NCBI GenBank assembly: GCA_949987705.1
Contig: OX465283.1
Coordinates: 90,215,313-90,279,312 of the forward strand
Direction of reading: 5' to 3'
DNA length: 64,000 bases
Source: Thereva unica
Taxonomy: Eukaryota; Arthropoda; Insecta; Diptera; Therevidae
The notes beneath the pieces are model-generated. The model was not told where the DNA came from. It was given only the letters and a program-made list of their open reading frames with translations, and ran no database searches. The position numbers were made by a program, and so were the translations under genes. This document shows positions 55,505 through 64,000 of the stretch, piece after piece (position 1 is the stretch's first letter; every line of letters begins with the position of its first letter).

Positions 55505-55539
55505 TGGGCTAGCTGTAACAGAGTATAAAGTTTTCTCCC

Positions 55540-55640
55540 ACATTGATTTGGCAGGTTGATATTGAGGAGAATGTAGAATTTTCCTTGCTAAACGGCATTT
55601 GGCAATTTTAAGTTTTAAAATCTAAAATGCTTCAGGGCTA
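55540..55640 (+). pseudogene. Gypsy-4 RT scrap
   Basis: Two frames read FSHIDLAG and then IEENVEFSLLNGIWQF, matching the gypsy RT palm entry. Badly decayed. Confidence 0.5.
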
Positions 55641-55819
55641 TTTCAAAAACATAGAGCAGCCAACTTGTAATGCGTCATATTTAAGGAGGATTGGCCAACA
55701 TCGTAGGATATAAGCGTTTTATGCGTAGGTTTATGGCACCTATGTGTTCACAGTTCTACACCTAGTTACAATATAACTGCCACACGATCAGTAATGTTGC
55801 CTCTTCCAACATCTCCGCC

Positions 55820-56558
55820 AAGGAGACTATACAAGGAGTACAAATTCCGTGTTGACAAATTCCGTTTGATTAATGATGGCGCCACAGTCATATGTACACA
55901 CATGGCTGATTATATTCATATTAACTACTAAGATATTTTATGTTTGCGCTTAACTTGAAAAATCAGTTTCTAGAGTGGATTTATATCGATGAGATTTTTC
56001 GTATTTAACCAATTTTTGGATTTTCCAATGAATTTTTAATAATTTCCAATGAATTTTTCTTGCATTGTTCCATTTCGATTAAATTCAGCTAACTTCATGT
56101 GGGGCACGTCAGCTTTAGGCGACATCTGTGGCCAAAAATGAACTAGAAGTTTAGCATCTGCTACCCATAAAGGTGCCGGCCCATAGAACGCGTTAACGCG
56201 TTGCGCGCGCAAGATGCGTGTAACAGCTCCGGTTCCGAAACATTCGGCAGACCCAATGGACGCGTTCTACGCGTATGATATTTCAACTCAATTTATATTT
56301 TTAAACTTCGCACACTAGATTGATAATTCAAATTATGTACACAACAAACGTCAAACGCGCCTATCGCATAGAAAAGTTGAAAATTGGTCAACTTCAAGCG
56401 TTTGTAGCTTTACTTGCGTGTGTCGCGACAGTCATTGGGACTGTTTCCATTAAAGAACATTGACTTTAACTGAAATGTCAGACGCATCTTGCGCGCGCAA
56501 CGCGTTAACGCGTTCTATGGGCCGGCACCTTAAGAGTTATCCTTGCATGCTCTCCATG
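55820..56558. mobile_element. hAT-like MITE W2, split by T
   Basis: Perfect 8-bp duplication ATCTCCGC (55812-55819 and 56559-56566). It is collinear with W1 in reverse. The ends are CAAGGAGACTATACAAGG and inverted CATGGAGAGCATGCAAGG. Confidence 0.85.
56171..56530. mobile_element. PIF/Harbinger-like MITE T (360 bp)
   Basis: Near-perfect ~50-bp TIR starting AGGTGCCGGCCCATAGAACG. It is GC-rich, with GTTAACGCGTT and GCGCGC palindromes. Target duplication TAA (56168-56170 and 56531-56533). W1 gives the empty site. Confidence 0.85.
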
Positions 56559-56699
56559 ATCTCCGCCTTCAGCTTTTCAAGTTCTCTTGGTCCGCCATAT
56601 CTTGCTCCAGATTTACAAAATCGGTGCGATGCGGCATTCTAAGATATACGGTTTTCATTAGGTAAATTCGTCAGTTCTTAGGGATAGCTTCAAACATTA

Positions 56700-57020
56700 T
56701 TTACTTGCTTAGCGCTCACGGCCTAGGAACCGTACTCCCAGAGTATTAATGAAAAGGGCAAGAAATCACATATGCAAGTCGTACACTAAACGAGCAAGAA
56801 AGAAAATACTCCGCCACTGAGAAGAAATGCCTTCGTTGCGAATAGCATGGAGCATCAGGAAAATGAAACCATATCACCGACCATCAAGCATTACAATGGT
56901 TACAGCTACATATTAGATAATCCATCCGAAGTTTCGGCGAGATAGCCAAGAAAACCGGAAAAGGCTTTCACACAAATATCAACAAGTAAAAAAAATCCCA
57001 TCGGTTACTCAGGCTACCAA
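56700..57020 (+). pseudogene. Gypsy-4 RNase H scrap
   Basis: Readable pieces are KGQEITYASRTLNEQERKY, SATEKKCL and ITDHQALQWLQ, with stops and frame changes. This is the RNase H region of a gypsy Pol in the same orientation as 55540-55640. Confidence 0.65.
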
Positions 57021-57080
57021 ATAATCCAAAACAATAAATAATACCATTTCATACTGGCCCAGAATCATTTCAACCCAGAG

Positions 57081-57436
57081 TGTGAAATTTTCACTAAAAA
57101 GGCGGCAGGTAAAATGACCTCAATAATTTATTAGCAACTACAATAGAATCATTAATTTACATTCAGTTATATAAAAGGTAACCTAGGCTGAGCAGCCAAT
57201 TAATCTTCCGTATACGCTAGTAGTATTCCTTGCTCTTACTAGCTGTTGCTTGTCTTCCCTAAATTCCTTCGAATCTTCATAAAGTTTCTTCGGAAATCTC
57301 CAAAATGCTCTTCATTACATTTACGGGCAACAATCCAAAAACAATAACAAAAATATTTTCTCTTTGACATTTGGAAAAAAACTAAGTAACTCAACTATAT
57401 AAATTCCAACAAGTAAAACTAGTGAGTTTTTCAACA
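57081..57436 (-). repeat. BEL/Pao 3' LTR (about 356 bp)
   Basis: The minus strand starts TGTTGAAAAACTCAC right after the purine tract GGTGGGAGGA and ends GAAAATTTCACA. AATAAA lies near 57130. The boundaries are inferred, as no second LTR is in the window. Confidence 0.6.
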
Positions 57437-57502
57437 TCCTCCCACCTTGAGGTAATGTGAACGGTAGTTATTACCTCGACATTAAATTAAGAACTTCCAT
57501 GC

Positions 57503-58619
57503 TCACAACACTAATCTAGACGGAGCTTTAACTATTCTTCCCCTGCGAGTTCTTATAGGTTCTTCCACCCTCACCGTGTTCTTTTCAACCGGATAACGTA
57601 GTATATCTCGTGCTCTTGGATCTGCTTGTTGAGAACCATCTATCTCTAAAGGAAATATTCTTTGTATAGGTCTGAACAAAGAACCCGTTGAAGTCTTCAA
57701 TTTTACTAGTCTGGCAACACCCTGACGTCCATCTCCGTCCATTATCTCTTCCACTCGGGCTAACGGCCACTCTATACGCTTTAATGTTTCATTTTCTATA
57801 AGAACTAAATCGCCCACACGTATATTCTTTGTGGAATTTTTCTTCGCATATAGCCTCAAACATCCTAAATATTCATCTTGAAATCTTTTCTTCAATATCC
57901 TATTCAACTCCTGTCTATACCTAGCCCGCCTATTTAAATCCGTTGTTTTTTCGATAGCATCTAAATCGGTTACGTCAATGTCTGTGATTTCCTTCAAAAA
58001 CAAATCTGGGGTCAAAGGTGTCAAATCAGCTGGATCTTCAGAAAGATATGTTAGCGGTCTTGAGTTAATTACTGCTTCACATTCATATAATGCTGCTTGC
58101 ATTTTATCGAAATCGAGGGATGGTCTACCGAGAATTCTCCGCAACAATTGTTTCAACAACCCAATTAGACGCTCCCACCATCCTCCCCACCATGCGGCAG
58201 TCAGTGGGTTAAACTTCCATCTAATCCTCTTCACGGAGCTATAAACTTTTATCTCATTCCAATTCAGACCTGATAAAGCATTTTCCGTGCCCCTGAAATT
58301 GGTTCCGTTATCTGTATAAATAACACTTGGCCGACCCCTTCTGCTGATGAATTTTCTTAAACAGGTGATAAAGCGTTCAGTCGACAAGGATGATATCAAT
58401 TCCAAGTGGACCGCTCTATAAACTGCACAAGTGTACAAGCAAATCCATACTTTCTTATATTCGCTCTTTTCCTTCGTTTTGATATATAATGGCCCTGCCA
58501 AATCTATCCCAACTATTTCAAATATCTTCGCGTCACGCACTCGATCTATTGGTAATGGCGGAGCTTGCACTTGTATTCGCTTGGCGGAATGCCTCTTACA
58601 TACAAGACTGTAACTGGCA
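57503..58619 (-). pseudogene. BEL/Pao Pol C-terminus, integrase and C-terminal domain
   Basis: 355 residues from the ATG at 58570, with the frame open to about 58613. The integrase core has EIVGIDLAGPLY, IYTDNGTNF and AAWWGGWWERLIGLLK, carrying the D, D and E residues of the BEL/Pao type. The C-terminal domain has RVGDLVLIENE and WPLARVEEI, and the frame ends PSRLVL. The N-terminal Gag, protease and RT are missing because the element is cut at about 58619 by other repeat sequence. The remaining frame is intact. Confidence 0.88.
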
Positions 58620-58780
58620 CAATGGCGTTATGCTGTAATAGCATCTGTGGACGCCATTATGCTTGGTCATGCCCCATGAGTCAGAAGCCCTGAAGAAGCT
58701 GACTATGGAAGCAATCCCAGACATAAAAAAAATTCTGAAAACTCACCCTCCCTAATCCGCCGAAATAACCGTTAGGGGGG
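58620..58780 (+). other. Unassigned repeat sequence before an LTR-like block
   Basis: It contains CAGACATAAAAAAAATT near 58716 and GTTAGGGGGG at 58771-58780, a possible purine tract. It may be the 3' end of an LTR element. Confidence 0.4.
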
Positions 58781-59184
58781 TGTTATGCCGGCCACACGGT
58801 ATACGCTAGCTCGCCGGAAGGGGTCGTGGGGTGTGTGGCCGGGGCCGTGCAGTGTGGTTCACCGTGCAGTTGTGGTATGTCGATTCGAGTTCCTCTTCAT
58901 GTTCCTATTCGCATATGGCCGCTCCTTAACGAGCGACATCGTGGATGTCTACGCAGTCATTGGACCTGAAAAACGAAAGCGAGGCAACCACGAGAGCACC
59001 CTGAGAAGGAAATCCGCCCAACCATCCTGGAAAACTTCAATGAAAAATTACCACCTAGTCATGGACCAACACGTATATTCAATCAAAACGTTCATATTTA
59101 ATTCGATAAACCCCATTGGTAACATATATCAGTCAAAACAATAAAACAGAAATCATATACAAGTTAATTTCACTTATGATAACA
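58781..59184 (+). repeat. Possible LTR (404 bp)
   Basis: It starts TGTTATGCCGGCCACACG after a G-rich tract and ends CTTATGATAACA, giving TGTTAT/ATAACA inverted termini. AATAAA lies near 59138. No partner LTR is visible. Confidence 0.5.
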
Positions 59185-59365
59185 AAAACGTCGTTTCGGC
59201 CAAAACGCGGTTTTTTTAACAATCTTACTAATATTATAAACGTGAATGTTTGTATGTATGTTTGTTACTCTTTCACGCAAAAACTACTGAATGGATTTTA
59301 ATGAAACTTTACAATAATATAGCTCATATATCAGAATAACATATAGGCTATAATTTATAAAAAAA

Positions 59366-60190
59366 TTCAAAATGGCCGTGCCAATATGGCCGACGAATTT
59401 GCCAATTGTGTTCCGATTCCAATGAAAATCGAAATCTGGGGGATTTTAAGGTTGCAAATAACGAATTTATGATCAAAACTTATAAATTCAAAATGGCTGT
59501 GCCCATATGGCCGACGAATTTGCCAATTGTGTTCCGATTCCAATGAAAATCGAAATCTGGGGGATTTTAAGGTTGCAAATAACGAATTTATGATCAAAAC
59601 TTATAAATTCAAAATGGCCGTGCCAATATGGCCGACGAATTGCCAATTGTGTTCCGATTCCAATGAAAATCGAAATCTGGGGGATTTTAAGGTTGCAAAT
59701 AACGAATTTATGATCAAAACTTATAAATTCAAAATGGCCGTGCCAATATGGCCGACGAATTTGCCAATTGTCTTCCGATTCCAATGAAAATCGAAATCTG
59801 GGGGATTTTAAGGTTGCAAATAACGAATTTATGATCAAAACTTATAAATTCAAAATGGCGGACGAATTTTTCCAATTGTATTCCGATTCCAATGAAAGTG
59901 AATATCTAGGGGTTTTTAAGGTTGCAAATAACGAATTTATGATCAAAACTTATAAATTCAAAATGGCGGACGAATTTTTCCAATTGTATTCCGATTCCAA
60001 TGAAAGTGAATATCTAGGGGTTTTTAAGGTTGCAAATAACGAATTTATGATCAAAACTTATAAATTCAAAATGGCCGCGCCAATATGGCCGACGAATTTT
60101 TCCAATTGTATTCCGATTGCAATGAAAATCGGTATCTGGGGGCTTTTAGGGCAAACAACGAATTTATGATCAAAGCTTATAAATTCAAAA
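59366..60190. repeat. Tandem array, seven units of about 120 or 108 bp
   Basis: GATCAAAACTTATAAATTCA recurs near 59471, 59592, 59712, 59833, 59941 and 60049, with a variant at 60169. Spacings are 121, 120, 121, 108, 108 and 120. The two 108-bp units carry a shared deletion and variant (GGCGGACGAATTTTTCC). Confidence 0.88.
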
Positions 60191-60239
60191 TTGCGGGTCC
60201 AATATGACGCACGAATTTTCCCAAGCCACATTCTGAAAT

Positions 60240-60450
60240 GTAGTAAATTTCTAAAATTCCCTCTAACCAGTATAGAAACAGTAAAAACGGTAGAAAGAGT
60301 CGAAGTTTGCAAATTTGTGCGCCCCTACATTGTCATCACGAGGTTAAACGATGTCATCTATCGCTTCCAAAAAGTTCGATCGGAAAAAACGGGGCCTGGA
60401 GGAAGCTGTGTTCGGGACGAATACTGAGTAAGAAGGGAGCAGTGTAACGG
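60240..60450 (+). pseudogene. Gypsy Pol C-terminal end captured in the Helitron
   Basis: RPYIVITRLNDVIYRFQK matches the Pol tail of Gypsy-1 (GPYKILTRINDVVYRIQ). CVRDEY, a stop, a purine tract AAGAAGGGAGCAG and a possible LTR start TGTAACGG follow. It lies inside the Helitron boundaries. Confidence 0.65.
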
Positions 60451-60817
60451 CTAACCGAAAAGAGAAAGTTAAAATTCCAATTCACCGAGAAGTTATATGT
60501 TTAGATGCATCTACTTGAATACATAACGCTGTTCTAATTGAATCACCGATAAGATTGGGAAGAGGCAATTTTTTCCAGATTTATTGTTTTTTCATTATAC
60601 TTTTTTTTCCTACCGCGTACAACGCACACATAATTTTTTTTCCGATAGGTGGTGCTCAACCTCGAATTTTAATAAATTTGAAGCATATTTTTTATAGGCT
60701 CTAAATTCTTTTATGTACCCATAACCATGCTTCATTATAACCATTTCCTATCCCGGAGTATGCCCACATAATTTTTTTTTATTAAAAGGCGTTGCAACGC
60801 ACGCGGGTTTTTGCTAG

Positions 60818-61242
60818 TATAAAATATATGAAAATATGGTATCAAATAATATGAACACCTGTCATCAAATTATATGAAAATATATCAGCAATTACTAGGA
60901 AAATGTGACAACAATTAAAAATATGTAAATATGTTAAACACCATTAATGAAGAACTCAATATAAGGAAAGTTTACGAACAAATTAACAATCAAATAACGA
61001 ACAAAAAGAACAAGGGAGTATAATTGTGCTACCTCAAAGAAATTCACGAGTTACAATACCAAGTCCTGTTGTTCGCTCTTACTTAAGTGATGCGCACTAG
61101 TCCTTCTTGTACAAATTGTATAAAAGTCTAACGATTTAAAGAATCGTCGACTTCACTTCTGTTAGAATCGCCGACAACCTCAGTATCACATTAATCTGTG
61201 ACCCAGAACTAATCTCAGCTAAATGGCCAGTCAAGGATGGTA
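60818..61242. other. No recognised gene
   Basis: AT-rich sequence between the Helitron and Q2. ATATGAAAATAT-like words recur near 60828-60890. Confidence 0.4.
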
Positions 61243-61245
61243 CAG

Positions 61246-61723
61246 GAGCGCGTTCAAAAACCTTACTATGGTTAACCATGGTTTACTATGGTAAACTTTT
61301 GTCGTTCAAAAACTCCGTGGTTAACTACAACATAACCACGAGCATAACTTTTTGGCGTTCAAAAACTCCCGTGGTTAACCATGGTGTAGTTAAATTTTAA
61401 CCATGCTCGGGAGCATGGTTAGCGATAGTTAAGAAGAAGAAGAATAAAAACAATTTTTTGACATTTGTTTTAATGTTAATAATGAACAAATCAAAGTGGG
61501 ATTTGTGCGATTATTTTAAATAAATAATTATTGGAAATAATTGAGGCAAATAGCCGACACTATTTTATGGAAAAAAATTTTAATTTTTCTTTACCACGTA
61601 GTTAACCACGGTGCGTTCAAAAACCTCCATGGTTAAACATAAACTTTCGTGGTTAAGTAAAGTGATGCAGCATAACCACAGCTTACCTCGTGGTTTACTA
61701 TAGTAAGGTTTTTGAACGCGCTC
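61246..61723. mobile_element. Q-family MITE Q2 (478 bp)
   Basis: Ends GAGCGCGTTCAAAAACC on both sides, inverted, with target duplication CAG (61243-61245 and 61724-61726). Reverse orientation relative to Q1. Confidence 0.87.
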
Positions 61724-62431
61724 CAGGTCACCGTCACCTTTGCGTGTAGGGTAGGGATAAACACCAGCTGCAGCTTTTCTTCGTAACAGCAGCAATAGAT
61801 TAAAAAAGCATCACAGTCCTTTGTTTAAATTTAAAGGTTCTTGTTTACAGCACCAACACCAAACTATATGTGTTGTTGGGTCTACACTGATACTGCCGTG
61901 CAACCTAGAATATAGGAAATAAAAATTCTTGATTAACCCTTCACAAAAGGGTCAATTAGTTCCTTTTTCTTCCTGTCCAGCCGACAGAGTTTCTTTTTTT
62001 CTTTCTCGCCTCAGATGGTATATTTTCCTATACGACTCATTATACACATGTCCATTTCGAGCTCTGTATATAATTTTGTTCCAAGGTGGCTTTAGGGCTT
62101 GTACTACAACTAAATACTAGTCCGACTAGTTATTGGTAATAACAAATATTTATTCCATACAATTTCCGAACTAAAAGGGAAAATTGTGGACAAAATGACT
62201 GTCCTGTTACTAGCCCCATTTTCTTCTCTCGGAAAAAAAATAATTTTTCTCCCTGTCAAAAATTTTCTTTTCCTCCCGCCTACTTCGTTTTTATTCTCGA
62301 GTCGAATGCAAGGTGATTTCCTAAAAATTTGCTAAATTCCCGCGAGGGGGGAAATAACCGACCGTTACATACCCTCGGGTCCACAAAGCCGACTCGCTAG
62401 GCAGTGAGGAGCCGAAAAAAACGGACGGTGT

Positions 62432-62439
62432 ATTTATAC
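62432..62439 (-). promoter_or_regulatory. TATA box in the Gypsy-5 LTR
   Basis: TATAAATA on the minus strand, 17 bases downstream of the tRNA-like sequence. Confidence 0.45.
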
Positions 62440-62456
62440 AGTAAGACGTTAATTTT

Positions 62457-62527
62457 GAACCAACGTGGGTCTCGACTCATGCCCTGAGAATAGGAGTCTC
62501 ATGATTTACTGACTGAGCTAGCCGGGC
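62457..62527 (-). pseudogene. tRNA-Lys-like sequence (degenerate)
   Basis: The minus strand reads GCCCGGCTAGCTCAGTCAGT, then CATGAGACTCC, TATTCTCAGGG and CCCACGTTGG, close to fly tRNA-Lys(CUU) over 71 nt. The A box TAGCTCAGTCAG is intact. The B box region GAGTCGAGACC and anticodon loop are altered (CCT in place of CTT). It lies in the presumed U3 of the Gypsy-5 LTR in the same orientation. It is not expected to be a working tRNA. Confidence 0.8.
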
Positions 62528-62688
62528 CTCAACGGTCTAGCTGAAGTTGGGCTCTATAAAGAATGGGAGGGAAGCTAGAGTATAATCTAAATGCATGGTC
62601 TTAAGTGACATTTTGGTGGTGGACAGTCTGTAGAATCTCCTGGAGGAATATCTGGAGTTACAAGGATCCGGTTGAAGGCAATACCACA

Positions 62689-63083
62689 TTGTCCCCCTCC
62701 GGGTCCCTACAAACATCCAGAGATCCACGCATAAACCGGGTTTCCTTTCGTTTCCTTGGGGTCAGTATGCCGCAATACCACATTGCAGTCGACCTACCCC
62801 AGTGAAACAACAGGCAACAGTTCGCCGAGAATAATTCTCCAGACTGACCGAAAAAATAGAAAACACACCCGAGGAGACCATGCCTCAGTGGGGGTCTGGT
62901 CTGGCAGATCCTGATGAATAATTCATTAAAACTTGGCCCCAGACTGCCAAGAGAGACAAGGAGGTGTACCATCCGCTAGGGAAGCTACCTAAGCGGACCA
63001 CGACGGGTACCCTATTATTAACCGGTGAAGCCGGCGAGATGCCTTCTTAGGGCTACTCAGAGGAGCGCTTGCTTCGACGACAT
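62689..63083 (-). other. Gypsy-5 3' untranslated region
   Basis: It lies between the pol stop and the purine tract. No protein was recognised. GCAATACCACATTG, the sequence at the LTR start, occurs again near 62770. Confidence 0.5.
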
Positions 63084-64000
63084 TCAGGGACGTAAGTCTT
63101 TTGCGTGATATACGCCAATGTTTTTTCCAGCCAAATCCTCCAGTTCGTACAAGCTAGTTCCAATTTTTCCACGTATCCGGGCTTTCACAAACCTCGGTGC
63201 CAACTTGGCACTGAAGCGACCAGCTCGGTTACTCACCCAGAATGTTCTACGGAAAACCTCATCCCCAGGGCGAAACCCGCCCACGCGACAACGCAAGTTG
63301 TACCGAGTGGTGTGCCTGGTGTGCGCGGCGGCTATATGTAGCGCAACCCGCTCACGAAGTCTCTGCAATTTGTCCGTCAAGGGCAAAAAAGCGATGTCAC
63401 CCTCCTGGAAAACGTTCAGTTTCTTCAGGACTGGATAAGCGGATCCGTGCAGGATCATATGGCTACCAAAAAGGGCCTGATACGGTGACATGCCTATCGC
63501 CTCGCTACGAAGAGCACATTCAATGGACGACAGATGTCTATCCCACTCACGATGATCCTCCTTTAAGTACGCCCTGATGGCGGCTAGGACGGATCGATTC
63601 ACCCGCTCGGAAGCGTTAGGGTGAGGCGAATATACGGCCGTGCGCACATGTCGCACGCCATACTCGTTTAGCAGTTTAGCAAACTCTTTGGAGGTGAATT
63701 GCCGACCATTGTCGGAGAAAATGGTTTCAGGGACTCCAAAGGTGTGAAAAATAGTTTGCTCGTGAAACTTGACGGCCCCCGCCGTGGTCTCAGCGGACAC
63801 GGGGTGCAGGAAGGCAAACTTGGTGAAGGCGTCCAAGACGACAAACACTGCCTTATGGCCTTTTTTCGACCGAGGATAAGGACCCAAGAAGTCTACGTAC
63901 AAAAATTGGAACGGCTTCGACGCATCCATGGGATTGCTGATAGGTGGTCGTAGTACAGAACTGGGGGCTTTGGTGGTCTTGCAGACCTCACAGTTGGCTA
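63084..64000 (-). pseudogene. Gypsy-5 Pol integrase, C-terminal part (cut by window edge)
   Basis: The minus-strand frame is open to the window edge, starting upstream with ANCEVCKTTKAPSS, the CxxC of the integrase finger. The core shows FLYVDFLGPY, IFSDNGRQF and PHPNASERVNRS with the D, D and E residues. The tail includes FRPGDEVFRRTF and ends VYHAKDLRP. No stop or frameshift is seen in this part, so the element may be more intact than its neighbours. It resembles integrases of the Osvaldo/Ulysses/412 type; the exact lineage is uncertain. Confidence 0.85.

Larger units (their letters stand above)
59223..60817 (+). mobile_element. Non-autonomous Helitron with internal tandem array
   Basis: It starts TCTTACTAATATTATAAACG after A and ends GCACGCGGGTTTTTGCTAG before T, the Helitron ends and A^T target. 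A palindrome GCGTTGCAACGC lies ~16 bases before the CTAG. It has no Rep or helicase. Internal parts are a tandem array (59366-60190) and a gypsy 3' end (60240-60450). Confidence 0.75.
61727..62688 (-). repeat. Probable Gypsy-5 3' LTR (left end not defined)
   Basis: The minus strand starts TGTGGTATTGCCTTCAACC at 62688, right after the purine tract GGAGGGGGACAA. A TATAAATA box is at 62439-62432 and an AATAAA near 62150. The far end is not visible, so the length (up to ~1 kb) is a guess. Confidence 0.5.

Noticed and set aside
58785..59144. 119-residue plus-strand frame
   Set aside because: It lies inside an LTR-like block, with no domain recognised and codon pattern not convincing.
59366..60190. 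Open frames on both strands through the ~120-bp array
   Set aside because: The frames follow the repeat unit, exist on both strands, and change with unit length. No start context or conserved protein was seen.
59366..60190. CRISPR-like direct repeat array
   Set aside because: Units are contiguous and about 120 bp with no unique spacers. The setting is a eukaryotic Helitron.
62457..62527. Functional tRNA-Lys gene
   Set aside because: The anticodon loop and T-arm are altered and the acceptor end does not pair fully. It sits inside an LTR.

Overview
The window looks like nuclear DNA of a dipteran insect, probably a higher fly with a repeat-rich genome. The only host gene recognised is at 53835-55110. 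It has four exons and three introns of about 48-58 bp, the short size typical of flies, and encodes a GT8 glucoside xylosyltransferase (Drosophila shams / GXYLT type). The copia element carries the copia-type primer site, and nearly all other sequence is transposable elements. The species is not determined.

The layout is a set of nested insertions. (1) 1-2535 is a decayed non-LTR retrotransposon with a 113-bp miniature element inside it. (2) 3119-24256 is Gypsy-1a on the minus strand. Its LTR is split by a 3.9-kb non-coding long-TIR element (copy A, 3475-7396). Its RNase H region is split by an RTE-like non-LTR element (9132-20397), which is itself split by Gypsy-2 (9448-17447). Gypsy-2 carries two TIR elements and a Helitron fragment. 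(3) 24257-27599 is part of a second Gypsy-1 copy in the opposite orientation. It runs into an inverted LTR (27600-33965) split by five independent insertions, including copy B of the long-TIR element.

(4) 34404-41102 is a Gypsy-3 relic holding MITEs. One of these holds an hAT-like MITE (M1), which holds a young copia-type element with a 5-bp target duplication. (5) 41100-53500 is a MITE zone: families M, N, P, Q, R, S, U and Z, many with readable target duplications, a 5'-truncated Jockey/CR1-like element inside an N copy, and a deep self-nest of family P. (6) 53835-55110 is the host gene.

(7) 55278-59184 holds small hairpin elements, a gypsy relic (Gypsy-4), a BEL/Pao 3' half with its LTR, and another LTR-like block. 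(8) 59223-60817 is a non-autonomous Helitron with an internal ~120-bp tandem array and a captured gypsy 3' end. (9) 61246-64000 holds a Q MITE and the 3' end of a gypsy element (Gypsy-5) whose LTR contains a tRNA-Lys-like sequence. That element runs off the right edge.

Most retroelement proteins are broken by stops, frameshifts, deletions or insertions. No env-like gene was recognised. Many nesting calls rest on target-site duplications, on empty sites in a paralogous copy, or on restored reading frame; all were read by eye without alignment software.
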